A stretch of 64,000 nucleotides of DNA from Niallia taxi. GTDB lineage: Bacteria > Bacillota > Bacilli > Bacillales > Cytobacillaceae. Shown here piece by piece: positions 33,595-43,406 of this stretch. Location: positions 1 to 64,000 of the forward strand of contig NZ_RZTZ01000011.1 in the NCBI RefSeq assembly GCF_004005475.1. The letters are read 5' to 3'. Position 1 is the first letter of the stretch. The number at the start of each line of letters is the position of its first letter. Below the pieces are notes generated by a model. The model saw only the letters and a program-made list of their open reading frames with translations. It did no database searches and was not told the DNA's origin. A program made the position numbers and the translations under genes.

Positions 33595-34839
33595 ATGCAA
33601 TTTCAATACAACCAGCTCCTGCTTCAAATGTTAATCGTTCAAATTCCTATTATTCTCTATTTAGTGTTAGCAAATGGCCGAATAGATGATAAAAAGGAAA
33701 AAGTCATGTGGGGATTATTTTGTACTATTACATTGGCACTATCCATTATGTTTTCGATTATTCTTGATGGAGTTCGTCTTGATGCTCGTGTGGTGCCTTG
33801 GTATTTAGCGTTTATATACGGGGGAACAGGTGCGGGATTATTTGTTTCCATTTCGTTCTTTTGTGTTCGTTCCTTATTTGGTGGAGTCGGTATGATTCCC
33901 TCCTTTGTCGCAATGCTGATTTCTATTATGTTTATTTTCATTGCACAGAAGAAGTTTCATTTTTTGCCTGTTAAGAAGAAAATTTATTTATCGGTTTTTT
34001 ATGTTACTATTTGTTCTGCGATGCTGCCGTTTATTGCGGTATTATTCGGCAACGATATAATGACTATGACGATATTATTAAATTATCTTTTGTTTATCCT
34101 AGTCAACGGTATGCTAGCTTGGTTTTCGATTTACTTAATCGAGTCACACCGTGAAAAGGTGCTGTTAAGAAAAGAAGTTCAAAGAAATGAAAAAATGCAG
34201 GTTGTTGGCGAGCTCGCTGCTAGTGTAGCACATGAAATAAGAAACCCAATGACGAGTATTAAAGGCTTTTTGCAGCTTCTCCAAACAGCTGATAATATAA
34301 CAGAGCCGCAAAAAGAGTACTTGAAAATAAGTTTAGAAGAAATAAATAGAGCAAATGAAATAATTTCTGATTATCTCTCTTTAGGAAAAAATCAAACAAG
34401 AAAAAAACATAGTGTTATGGATTTAGAGCTAGAAGCAAAAAAGTCAATTTCCTCCCTATCTTCTTATGCACTTATGAGCAATGTGGAGATTTCCTTAGAA
34501 GTAGATGGACGAGCGGTCATCTTGGGGAATTCATCCCAAATTCAGCAAATGTTTATCAATATAATCAAAAACTCCATTGAAGCAGCTGCGAAAAATGTTC
34601 ATGTAACAATCAGCCAGAATAAGAAGCAGGTTGATATCTTTATTGTAGATGATGGAGAAGGCCTAACAACAGACCAAATTGATAAGCTTGGTTTGCCTTT
34701 TTACTCAACTAAGGAAAAAGGGACAGGCCTGGGGTTAATGGTAACACTTCAAATAATTGGTGAGATGGGTGGAAAATGGCGCGTAACAAGCGATAAAAAG
34801 AATGGGACCATTTTCCAAATTACTTTTCATGAAATTTAA
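33595..34839 (+). CDS. KinB-like membrane sensor histidine kinase, 414 aa
   Basis: Six membrane helices in residues 1-185 (FIYGGTGAGLFVSISFFCVR is the LytS/YhcK-type sensor core), then HisKA with His213 in VAHEIRNPMT, and HATPase with N box NIIKNSIEAA, G1 DDGEGL and G2 GTGLGL. It is the close paralogue of the kinase at 6493 and the same length. It likely phosphorylates Spo0F at sporulation onset. No response regulator is adjacent. ATG 33595 follows TTAGGAG. Which of the two, if either, is the KinB orthologue is unclear. Confidence 0.85.
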   Translation: MQFQYNQLLLQMLIVQIPIILYLVLANGRIDDKKEKVMWGLFCTITLALSIMFSIILDGVRLDARVVPWYLAFIYGGTGAGLFVSISFFCVRSLFGGVGMIPSFVAMLISIMFIFIAQKKFHFLPVKKKIYLSVFYVTICSAMLPFIAVLFGNDIMTMTILLNYLLFILVNGMLAWFSIYLIESHREKVLLRKEVQRNEKMQVVGELAASVAHEIRNPMTSIKGFLQLLQTADNITEPQKEYLKISLEEINRANEIISDYLSLGKNQTRKKHSVMDLELEAKKSISSLSSYALMSNVEISLEVDGRAVILGNSSQIQQMFINIIKNSIEAAAKNVHVTISQNKKQVDIFIVDDGEGLTTDQIDKLGLPFYSTKEKGTGLGLMVTLQIIGEMGGKWRVTSDKKNGTIFQITFHEI

Positions 34840-34850
34840 CAAATACTGAA

Positions 34851-34893
34851 TAAAGCGGCATTCCAATATAAAGGAAAGCCGCTTTATTTTTTT
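34851..34893 (+). terminator. Terminator after the second KinB-like kinase
   Basis: TAAAGCGGC and GCCGCTTTA close a stem continued by TTCC / GGAA, followed by seven T. Confidence 0.88.
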
Positions 34894-34934
34894 CTTATTA
34901 TTTTCAAATTTATTAAAAGAAATGCTTGAATGTA

Positions 34935-34964
34935 AGTAAATGTTTAGTAAATGGTTAGTAAATG
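34935..34964 (+). repeat. Three AGTAAATG repeats spaced 11 bp
   Basis: AGTAAATG starts at 34935, 34946 and 34957, that is, on one face of the helix. It lies 200 bp upstream of the LacI gene in a gene-free AT-rich stretch and looks like a regulator binding array. Confidence 0.5.
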
Positions 34965-35080
34965 TAAGTTGATAACTAGATTGAAACCTGATATTTATTT
35001 CGTTTATTTAGTAATTAAATTCTAATTTCACTTAAAAATAAGTATAAAAACAAATATTTAAGTGTTTTTTTAAGAATATA

Positions 35081-35109
35081 TTGAATGTAAGCGTATTCCG
35101 TGTTATATT
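35081..35109 (+). promoter_or_regulatory. Sigma-A promoter overlapped by a cre/LacI-like operator
   Basis: TTGAAT (35081-35086), 17 bases, TATATT (35104-35109). Within the spacer TGTAAGCGTATTCC (35086-35099) matches the cre consensus TGWAARCGYTWNCW at all but one position. CcpA or the adjacent LacI protein could repress from here. Confidence 0.65.
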
Positions 35110-35135
35110 TTCGTTAGAATATTTAGTTAATATAA

Positions 35136-36182
<1,047 letters not shown>

Positions 36183-36253
36183 CGAATTATCTATTATTTA
36201 AATGTTTTGGAAAAGTAAACAGTGTGACTATTAATAGAGGGAGTTGGCGGTTT

Positions 36254-38455
36254 ATGGGGATTTTTTTTGACGCGAAGAGGAAAATTTTTCATCTAAAAGC
36301 AAAAGATACAAGTTATGTTATGGAAGTGGTCAGAGACGGTTATTTAGTTCATCTTTATTGGGGCCGAAAGGTTAAGGAATACCATCATCCTAACTATTTG
36401 CAGCAAATGGACAGAGGATTTTCGGGAAATCCCTATCAGCATAAGGAGGACAGAACATTTTCACTTGATACATTGCCGCAAGAATATCCGCAATATGGAA
36501 ACTCTGATTTTAGAAAGCCAGCCTATCAAATTCAGCTGGAGAATGGATCGACAGTGACCGATTTGCGTTACGATTCGCATACTATTCATAAAGGAAAAAA
36601 GCCGTTAGATGGGCTGCCAGCTACATATGTTGAAAAGGAAGAAGAAGCGGAAACATTGGAAATTACAATGATTGATAAGCTTATCGGGTTAAAGGTCATT
36701 TTAAGCTACACGGTGTTCAAACATTTTAATGCGATGACCCGTTCAGTGAAAATTGTTAATGACGGCAATTCCTCACTCAAGCTTCTAAATGTACAGAGTC
36801 TTAGTGTAGACTTTCGGGAGGCTGACTTTGATTTTCTGCATCTTCATGGAGCACATGTAAGAGAGCGTCACATAGAAAGACAGCCGTTGCGACATGGCAT
36901 CCAATCAATTGAAAGCGCACGCGGGTCGAGCAGTCACCAGCATAACCCGTTCATCGCCTTACTTAGGAAGGACACAACAGAATATGCAGGTGAGGTATAT
37001 GCGTTTAACTTTGTTTATAGCGGTAATTTCCTGGCACAAGCGGAGGTAGATCAATTCAGCAACACAAGGGTCACAATGGGGATTAATCCGTTTGATTTCA
37101 GCTGGAAGCTTGATCCGGGAGCAGTTTTTCAAGCACCTGAGGCTGTTATGGTGTATTCATCAGCAGGGCTTGGCGATATGTCGAGGACCTTTCACGACCT
37201 GTATCGAACACGTTTAGTAAGAGGAGAGTATAGGGACAAGGAACGTCCGATCTTGGTTAACAACTGGGAAGCTACTTATTTTAATTTCACTGCAGACAAA
37301 ATTCTTGAAATAGCTGATGCTGGAAAAGAGCTGGGAATCGAATTATTTGTTCTTGATGATGGCTGGTTTGGAAAGCGGGATAATGATAAGTCATCCTTGG
37401 GTGATTGGTTCGTCGACCTTCGTAAGCTTCCAGAGGGACTTGATAATCTCGCAAATCAAGTAAAAGAGAAGGGGATGCAATTCGGTATATGGATGGAACC
37501 GGAAATGGTGTCTGTTGACAGTGATTTGTTCCGTGAACATCCAGATTGGTGCCTTCATGTACCAGGACGTGAATCCTCAGAAAGCCGCAATCAATTAGTG
37601 TTAGATCTTTCGAGGGAGGATGTTCGCAAGGAAATTACAAAACGAATTAGCGATATTTTAACAAATATCCCGATTTCCTACGTAAAGTGGGATATGAATC
37701 GTAATATGACAGAAATTGGTTCAGCTCATCTTCCAGCGGACAGACAGAGAGAAACGGCACATAGATATATGCTTGGTTTATATAAGATGCTGGAGAAAAT
37801 TACGGAAGATTTTCCACATATCCTTTTTGAAAGCTGCTCAGGGGGTGGTGGAAGGTTTGATGCAGGGATGCTCTATTATATGCCGCAAACATGGACCAGC
37901 GATAATACTGATGCAGTCTCAAGACTGAAAATCCAATATGGAACAAGCTTGGTTTATCCGGTTTCTTCTATTGGAGCACATGTCTCTGCCGTTCCAAATC
38001 ACCAGGTACAGCGAATAGCTTCTATTGAAATGCGCGGACATGTTGCTATGTCCGGCAACTTTGGCTATGAACTAGATTTGACGAAGCTGACAGCAGACGA
38101 GAAAACAGCAGTGAAAAATCAAGTGTCAAGCTATAAGGAAACTCGCAAGCTCATACAGTTTGGTGATTTTTACCGCTTGAAAAGTCCGTTTGAAGGAAAT
38201 GAAACAGCATGGCTGTTTACCAATAAAGACAAAACAGAAATGATTGTTTATTATTTTAGGGTGCTCGCAGAACCAGCAGCCCCAGCTTCTGTTCTGAAAT
38301 TAACAGGGATTGATGTTCAGAAGGGTTATCAGGTAACCGGTACAGATATTATCTATGGCGGAGACGAACTAACCTATGCTGGAATGAGCATACCAATAGA
38401 ATTGCAAGGAGACTTTCAAAGCTATTGCTGGCATTTAAAAGCAATTAAAGAATAA
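36254..38455 (+). CDS. Alpha-galactosidase, glycoside hydrolase family 36, 733 aa
   Basis: Cytosolic GH36 enzyme that releases terminal alpha-1,6-galactose from melibiose, raffinose and galactomannan oligosaccharides. The N-terminal beta-sandwich precedes a TIM barrel with LFVLDDGWFGKRDND, the nucleophile Asp480 in YVKWDMNR and acid/base Asp550 in TSDNTDAV. The ESCSGGGGRFD segment is also typical. The length matches the 720-745 aa bacterial type. ATG 36254 begins MGIFFDAKRKIFHL like its homologues, so the GTG at 36224 is rejected. There is no signal peptide. The gene is paired with a LacI regulator. Confidence 0.95.
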   Translation: MGIFFDAKRKIFHLKAKDTSYVMEVVRDGYLVHLYWGRKVKEYHHPNYLQQMDRGFSGNPYQHKEDRTFSLDTLPQEYPQYGNSDFRKPAYQIQLENGSTVTDLRYDSHTIHKGKKPLDGLPATYVEKEEEAETLEITMIDKLIGLKVILSYTVFKHFNAMTRSVKIVNDGNSSLKLLNVQSLSVDFREADFDFLHLHGAHVRERHIERQPLRHGIQSIESARGSSSHQHNPFIALLRKDTTEYAGEVYAFNFVYSGNFLAQAEVDQFSNTRVTMGINPFDFSWKLDPGAVFQAPEAVMVYSSAGLGDMSRTFHDLYRTRLVRGEYRDKERPILVNNWEATYFNFTADKILEIADAGKELGIELFVLDDGWFGKRDNDKSSLGDWFVDLRKLPEGLDNLANQVKEKGMQFGIWMEPEMVSVDSDLFREHPDWCLHVPGRESSESRNQLVLDLSREDVRKEITKRISDILTNIPISYVKWDMNRNMTEIGSAHLPADRQRETAHRYMLGLYKMLEKITEDFPHILFESCSGGGGRFDAGMLYYMPQTWTSDNTDAVSRLKIQYGTSLVYPVSSIGAHVSAVPNHQVQRIASIEMRGHVAMSGNFGYELDLTKLTADEKTAVKNQVSSYKETRKLIQFGDFYRLKSPFEGNETAWLFTNKDKTEMIVYYFRVLAEPAAPASVLKLTGIDVQKGYQVTGTDIIYGGDELTYAGMSIPIELQGDFQSYCWHLKAIKE

Positions 38456-38853
38456 GGTCTTAAAGGCGCTCGTCGTGCACCACACTTTAGCAAACGTTAA
38501 TCATTGTTATATCAACGTTTCAAAGCACTTCTCTTTTTCGAGGGAAGTGCTTTTTAATTTTTGGTTACGATTTTTGATTACGAGTGCTTGAAGTTTTATC
38601 AGATTTTTCAATTTACTTATTATTCTTTATCTATCAAAACGCAGTATTCTCTAGCTTTTTAATAGATATTGATAATTACTTGCAAGAAATAGTTTTTTAA
38701 TAGAGAGCTGCCGAATGGCGGCTCTTTTCTATTTCCATTTATGGTTGTTTCCACCATTAGTTGTATATTCATGTGAAAATTATAGTAAATCAGCCGATAA
38801 AAGAATGAAGAGAATTATTAAACGATTGCATTGTAAAGAAAGAAGAGGTCAAG
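38456..38853. other. Intergenic region with two hairpins
   Basis: After the GH36 terminator, a second hairpin AGAGCTGCC / GGCGGCTCT followed by TTTTC lies at 38704-38729. No gene is found between them. ATTATAGTAAATCAG near 38780 is a possible -10 region for the GGDEF-EAL gene. Confidence 0.4.
38522..38556 (+). terminator. Terminator after the alpha-galactosidase gene
   Basis: AAAGCACTTC and GAAGTGCTTT form a perfect 10-bp stem with a T tail. Confidence 0.88.
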
Positions 38854-41046
38854 ATGGATAATCCAGTAAGTGAAGATTCGCTATTTGATACTTATAAATC
38901 ACTATTTAACTATAATAGTGAAGCTTGTTTTGCTTTAAACATGCGCGGTGAGTTCCTATTGGTAAATCCGGCTGCAGAAATCCTGACAGGTTACTCTGAT
39001 AAAGAGTTTTTTCATCTGTCATATGAGGATTTAATTGAGAAACAGGATAGGAAAGTAACAATAAAAAAACTGGAAGGCTTGCTAAATGGCGACAAGGATA
39101 GTGTTGAGGTATCTATTCGTAATAAACAAGGAGAAAAAATTGATTTATCAATAGTTGCTGTGCCGATTTTCAGAGCTAAAAGGCCAATGGGGATTGTAGG
39201 TGTTGCCAAAGATGTCACACAGCAAAATTATATGGAGTTTCTTGTAAAGGAACAAAATAAAATCCTCAAAATGATTGTGGATGGCATAAATTATACAACC
39301 ATTTTAGACGAGATTGTTTCAATTGTGGAAAAAGTTGCGAAGGATAGTCATTGTTCAGTTATGATTGCTGACAAAGAACAAAACAAATTATATACCGCTT
39401 CATCGCCAAAGTTGCCAAGTGAATTTGCTACCTTCATCAATGGTATTCCCATTGGCCCAAAAAGCGGTTCATGCGGAACAGCAGCTTATTTTAAACAGCG
39501 GATTATTGTTTCAGATATTGCTGTTGATCCATTATGGGAGGATTACCGGGATGAAGCATTAGCGCATGGACTGAAGGCTTGTTGGTCAACACCGGTATTT
39601 GATAGCTTTAATAATGTTATTGGCTGCTTTGCGATTTATCATTCAAAACCCAATACTCCTAACCCTAAATACATAAAGCTTATTGAAGAAGCTACATATC
39701 TGACGAGTTTAGTCATTCAAAGAAGTATGGCAGAAGAGAAGATTCAGCATCTGGCTTACCATGATGAGCTGACAGGGCTGCCTAACAGGCGGTTCTTTGA
39801 GGAAAAGCTGAAAGCCGCGATTGCTGATTTCCAGCCTGCAAATAATAATCAACATTTGGCACTGCTATTTATGGATCTGGATCGCTTTAAATTTATTAAT
39901 GATACACTTGGTCACCATGTGGGAGATATTCTTTTAAAGCAGTTTGCAGAGCGGTTAAATAAATGCATTCAAAAAAGGGAGACAGTCTCAAGACAAGGCG
40001 GGGACGAATTTACGGTATTACTTAGAAATGTTACGGAAGAGGAAGTAAGAAAAAAGGCAAAAAAAATTATCCAAATCCTCTCTTCCCCATTTATTATTGA
40101 TGGACATGAAATTTTTATTACACCAAGCATAGGGATTGCTATGTATCCAAAGGATAGTGAAAATAATGTGACATTGATTCGAAATGCAGATATCGCTATG
40201 TATGAAGCAAAAAAAGAAGGAAGAAATAATTATCAATTTTACAATGAGAAGTTCGACTTTCAGTCATCTGACCTGTTTCTTTTAGAAACGGAGTTAAGAA
40301 AGGCTGATATTTCTAAGCATTTTAAACTGCATTTTCAACCAATAGTAGATTTAAAGACAAATGCTGCTACAAGTGCTGAGGCTTTAATAAGGTGGCAGCA
40401 TCCAGAGCTTGGTCTTATTTCACCTGAAAAGTTCATAAAAATTGCGGAAGATACTGGTTTAATCATTCCGATTGGAGAATGGGTGCTAAGGAAGGTATGC
40501 CAGGAGCTGAAAGCAAGACAAGAGAGGGGCCTTTCCCCAATGAACTTTTCTGTCAATCTATCTTTACGGCAATTTTTTGACAGTAGCTTTGTTTCTACAG
40601 TGGCAAGCATTTTAACCGAGGAAGGTATAAATCCTGCCTATATTACGCTGGAAATTACGGAAAGCATGACAATGGATGTTGAAAAAGCAACTCAAATACT
40701 TTATCAATTGAAGGATCTAGGAGTAGAAATTTCTATCGATGATTTTGGAACTGGGTACAGCTCTTTGCAGTATCTGCAAAAGTTTCCGATTGATTATCTG
40801 AAAATAGATAAATCTTTTATTCAAAACATCGGGGAAAATATGGATGATTGCAGTATTGCCTCCACAATTATCGTCATGGCTCATAATCTAGGTCTGAAGG
40901 TTATTGCCGAAGGAGTAGAGACAGAGGAGCAAGTGAGTGTTTTAAAAGGAATGAACTGTGAAAAAGCACAAGGCTACTACTACAGCAAGCCTTTGCCACT
41001 TAATGAGCTTCATTTAATTGAATCTGACTTGGGCAGTTGGTTATAG
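38854..41046 (+). CDS. PAS-GAF-GGDEF-EAL c-di-GMP regulator, 730 aa
   Basis: Domains in order: PAS (about 8-125), GAF (about 145-290), GGDEF (about 300-460) with GGDEF at 382-386, and EAL (about 475-730) with the EAL motif at 509-511. The other phosphodiesterase motifs are intact: NLSLRQF, LEITES, DDFGTGYSSL, KIDKSF and EGVETEEQ. Both catalytic domains look active, so the protein may make or break c-di-GMP depending on what PAS and GAF sense. It has no membrane segment. ATG 38854 follows AAGAGG. Such bifunctional proteins often act mainly as phosphodiesterases; that is not known here. Confidence 0.92.
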   Translation: MDNPVSEDSLFDTYKSLFNYNSEACFALNMRGEFLLVNPAAEILTGYSDKEFFHLSYEDLIEKQDRKVTIKKLEGLLNGDKDSVEVSIRNKQGEKIDLSIVAVPIFRAKRPMGIVGVAKDVTQQNYMEFLVKEQNKILKMIVDGINYTTILDEIVSIVEKVAKDSHCSVMIADKEQNKLYTASSPKLPSEFATFINGIPIGPKSGSCGTAAYFKQRIIVSDIAVDPLWEDYRDEALAHGLKACWSTPVFDSFNNVIGCFAIYHSKPNTPNPKYIKLIEEATYLTSLVIQRSMAEEKIQHLAYHDELTGLPNRRFFEEKLKAAIADFQPANNNQHLALLFMDLDRFKFINDTLGHHVGDILLKQFAERLNKCIQKRETVSRQGGDEFTVLLRNVTEEEVRKKAKKIIQILSSPFIIDGHEIFITPSIGIAMYPKDSENNVTLIRNADIAMYEAKKEGRNNYQFYNEKFDFQSSDLFLLETELRKADISKHFKLHFQPIVDLKTNAATSAEALIRWQHPELGLISPEKFIKIAEDTGLIIPIGEWVLRKVCQELKARQERGLSPMNFSVNLSLRQFFDSSFVSTVASILTEEGINPAYITLEITESMTMDVEKATQILYQLKDLGVEISIDDFGTGYSSLQYLQKFPIDYLKIDKSFIQNIGENMDDCSIASTIIVMAHNLGLKVIAEGVETEEQVSVLKGMNCEKAQGYYYSKPLPLNELHLIESDLGSWL

Positions 41047-41050
41047 AAAG

Positions 41051-41091
41051 AAAAAGATCAGTTTGATAGGAAAAGCTGATCTTTTTTTTAT
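41051..41091 (+). terminator. Terminator after the GGDEF-EAL gene
   Basis: AAAAAGATCAG pairs with CTGATCTTTTT, and an eighth T continues the run. Confidence 0.85.
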
Positions 41092-41185
41092 GCTCGGAAA
41101 AGGGAAGAGAGATAAAAATCACTTTTTTTAGTGAAAAGACTTGCAAAAACCAAATTACTCAACTAAAATATAAATTTATATAACA

Positions 41186-41210
41186 TCAAATCGTAATCAT
41201 TACGATTTGA
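41186..41210 (+). promoter_or_regulatory. Zur box upstream of rpmG
   Basis: TCAAATCGTAAT-C-ATTACGATTTGA is a perfect 25-base palindrome that matches the B. subtilis Zur box AAATCGTAATNATTACGATTT. Zinc-loaded Zur should repress the gene at 41258. Confidence 0.92.
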
Positions 41211-41257
41211 TAACAGCTGATAATCACTTATCGGTATTATCAAAAGGAGGAATTATA

Positions 41258-41407
41258 ATGAGAGTAAAAATTACGTTAGCATGTACAGAAACTGGGGACA
41301 GGAATTATATTACAACCAAAAACAAGCGGAATAATCCGGATCGTTTAGAGTTCATGAAGTATTGCCCTCGGTTACAAAAAAGGACACTGCATAGAGAAAC
41401 AAAGTAA
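41258..41407 (+). CDS. rpmG: Ribosomal protein bL33, zinc-independent (C-) type, 49 aa
   Basis: [20 protein letters not shown] and [20 protein letters not shown] are the L33 core. The zinc-binding pairs CxxC of the C+ form are reduced to single Cys residues (LACTE, KYCPR), so it binds no zinc. Under zinc starvation this form replaces the zinc-bearing paralogue on the 50S subunit. ATG 41258 follows AAAGGAGG. A Zur box stands just upstream. Confidence 0.93.
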   Translation: MRVKITLACTETGDRNYITTKNKRNNPDRLEFMKYCPRLQKRTLHRETK

Positions 41408-41440
41408 AAATAAAATGGTCATTGGACAATTATAGATTTT

Positions 41441-41461
41441 AAATCGTAATCATTACGATTA
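41441..41461 (+). promoter_or_regulatory. Zur box upstream of rpsN
   Basis: AAATCGTAATCATTACGATT has 9-base perfect arms around one C and matches the Zur consensus. It sits between rpmG and rpsN, so the second gene has its own Zur control. Confidence 0.9.
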
Positions 41462-41479
41462 TAGAAGGGGATGAATGGA

Positions 41480-41749
41480 ATGGCAAAAAAGTCTAAAGTA
41501 GTAAAGGAAAAAAAACGCCAAGTTATGGTGGAAAAATATGCGGAATTAAGAATGGAGTTGAAAGAAAAAGGGGATTATGAGGCACTTAGAAAACTCCCAA
41601 GAGATTCTTCGCCAACCCGATTAAAAAACAGATGTGAAGTGACAGGAAGACCAAGAGGTTACTTGAGAAAATTCAAAATGTCGCGGATTGCTTTTAGAGA
41701 ATATGCACATAAAGGACAAATTCCTGGTGTGAAAAAGGCTAGCTGGTAA
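41480..41749 (+). CDS. rpsN: Ribosomal protein uS14, zinc-independent type, 89 aa
   Basis: The 89-residue length, the absence of the CxxC-X12-CxxC zinc site and the conserved [17 protein letters not shown]-like core (here [20 protein letters not shown]) and [14 protein letters not shown] end mark the C- S14 form (YhzA-like). It replaces the zinc-bearing S14 when zinc is short. ATG 41480 begins [13 protein letters not shown]; the in-frame ATG at 41471 overlaps the ribosome binding site. It is preceded by a Zur box and followed by genes of the same zinc response. Confidence 0.93.
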   Translation: MAKKSKVVKEKKRQVMVEKYAELRMELKEKGDYEALRKLPRDSSPTRLKNRCEVTGRPRGYLRKFKMSRIAFREYAHKGQIPGVKKASW

Positions 41750-41808
41750 TAATAAAACAGCCGTCATATCTAGTATTGGCGGCTTGAATAACTTTACTGG
41801 AGGATGTT

Positions 41809-42177
41809 ATGGATATGAATTTGATTAATCCTATTCTGGTTGAGTTCCTTTATAGGAGTACAATTGAAAGCCTGCCGTCAACAATGCGAGAAATATACCG
41901 ATTCATTGAATGCGAAGAGGATGAATTAGAAAGGATGGCAGTTAATGAAAGCCACTTTATTAAACTAATGAATGAAAAATCTCCTATAAGAAAAGCGGCA
42001 GAGCATTTTTCACTGAAGGTACCACATATTAAAGCAGTAATTAATCAAGCTCAAGGAGAAATTGACCGGACAATGATAGAGAGATACAAACGAATAAAAT
42101 GGATAGATATGACAGATTACAAGCCAGCAGCCAAAAATAAAATAAAAAGCAAATGGTCGTTTGTTTTTGTGAATTAA
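41809..42177 (+). CDS. Uncharacterised protein in the zinc-starvation cluster, 122 aa
   Basis: GGAGGATG precedes ATG 41809. The protein is helical and basic toward the C terminus. Its middle part, KSPIRKAAEHFSLKVPHIKA, could be a helix-turn-helix and is followed by KRIKWIDMTDYKPAAK. There are no Cys residues, so it is unlikely to bind zinc. It sits 59 bases after rpsN and 38 bases before the YciC-type gene with no terminator between, so it is probably cotranscribed with them from the Zur promoter. I know no function for it. Confidence 0.7.
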   Translation: MDMNLINPILVEFLYRSTIESLPSTMREIYRFIECEEDELERMAVNESHFIKLMNEKSPIRKAAEHFSLKVPHIKAVINQAQGEIDRTMIERYKRIKWIDMTDYKPAAKNKIKSKWSFVFVN

Positions 42178-42215
42178 TACATCTACATAAAATTTGAAAA
42201 AGAGGGCGATGAGAA

Positions 42216-43406
42216 ATGAAAAAAATACCTGTAACAGTGCTAAGTGGCTATTTAGGTTCAGGGAAAACGACCTTGCTTAATCATGTGTTAAATAATCGAG
42301 AAGGGCTGAGGGTAGCGGTTATCGTTAACGATATGAGTGAGGTTAACATAGACAGTGAAATCATCCAGACAAAAGGTGGCTTTTCGAGAACAGAGGAAAA
42401 GCTTGTTGAAATGTCTAATGGTTGCATTTGCTGCACATTACGAGAAGACTTGTTAGAAGAGGTAGAAAGCCTTGCTAAGCAAGGAGATATTGATTATATC
42501 CTGATAGAATCTTCAGGCATTAGTGAACCAATTCCTGTTGCGCAAACCTTTTCCTATATTGACGAGGAGCTGGGGATTGATCTTACGAAATTTTGTGAAT
42601 TAGATACAATGGTAACAGTTGTGGATGCTAATCGGTTTTGGCATGATTATGAATCAGGAGATTCCTTACTAGACAGAAAAGAAGCAGTTGGCGAGGATGA
42701 TGAGCGTAATATTGCAGACCTTTTGATAGACCAAATTGAGTTTTGCGATATTCTGTTATTGAATAAATGTGATTTAGTAACAGAGGAAGCAATTGAAAGC
42801 TTAGAAAAGGTTTTAAGAAGCCTGCAGCCCGAGGCAAAAATTATTCGTACAGTAAATAGTTCAATAGATATTAACGAAATATTACATACCAATTTATTTA
42901 ATTTTGAGAAAGCGAGTCTTTCTGCTGGGTGGCTGAAGGAGTTAAACGCAGGACCTGCACAACATACGCCAGAAACAGAGGAATATGGAGTGGGCTCCTT
43001 CGTTTATTATAGCAGACGGCCATTTCATTCAGAACGCTTTAATTCATGGTGCGGACAAATGCCCATGCAAATAGTCCGTGCAAAGGGGATTGCATGGTGT
43101 GCATCTCGTAATAATATAGCTATCCTTCTTTCACAAGCAGGTCCTTCTGTGAAAGTCGAGCCTATTTCCTATTGGGTTGCATCCCTCTCTAAAGACAGGC
43201 AAGAGGAGATAATGAAAACAAACCCCCAATTGATCGATAGCTGGGACAATGACCATGGTGATCGACACACAAAATTAGTGTTTATTGGAATGGATTTAGA
43301 TGTCGATTTAATCAGAAAGGAATTAGATGAGTGCTTATTAACAGAGGACGAATATGCCGATGACTGGTCTGCACTAGGTGACCCATTCTACTGGGAAATT
43401 GCATAA
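42216..43406 (+). CDS. yciC: Zinc metallochaperone GTPase, COG0523 (YciC/ZigA) family, 396 aa
   Basis: G3E-type GTPase. G1/Walker A is [18 protein letters not shown], the CxCC metal site is [28 protein letters not shown] follows, and the base-specificity motif is NKCDL. The C-terminal CobW domain (about 270-396) carries [17 protein letters not shown]. YciC in B. subtilis is Zur-controlled and delivers zinc to essential enzymes under deficiency; the Zur boxes upstream and the alternative ribosomal proteins support that role here. ATG 42216 follows AGAGGGCGATG. Confidence 0.9.
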   Translation: MKKIPVTVLSGYLGSGKTTLLNHVLNNREGLRVAVIVNDMSEVNIDSEIIQTKGGFSRTEEKLVEMSNGCICCTLREDLLEEVESLAKQGDIDYILIESSGISEPIPVAQTFSYIDEELGIDLTKFCELDTMVTVVDANRFWHDYESGDSLLDRKEAVGEDDERNIADLLIDQIEFCDILLLNKCDLVTEEAIESLEKVLRSLQPEAKIIRTVNSSIDINEILHTNLFNFEKASLSAGWLKELNAGPAQHTPETEEYGVGSFVYYSRRPFHSERFNSWCGQMPMQIVRAKGIAWCASRNNIAILLSQAGPSVKVEPISYWVASLSKDRQEEIMKTNPQLIDSWDNDHGDRHTKLVFIGMDLDVDLIRKELDECLLTEDEYADDWSALGDPFYWEIA

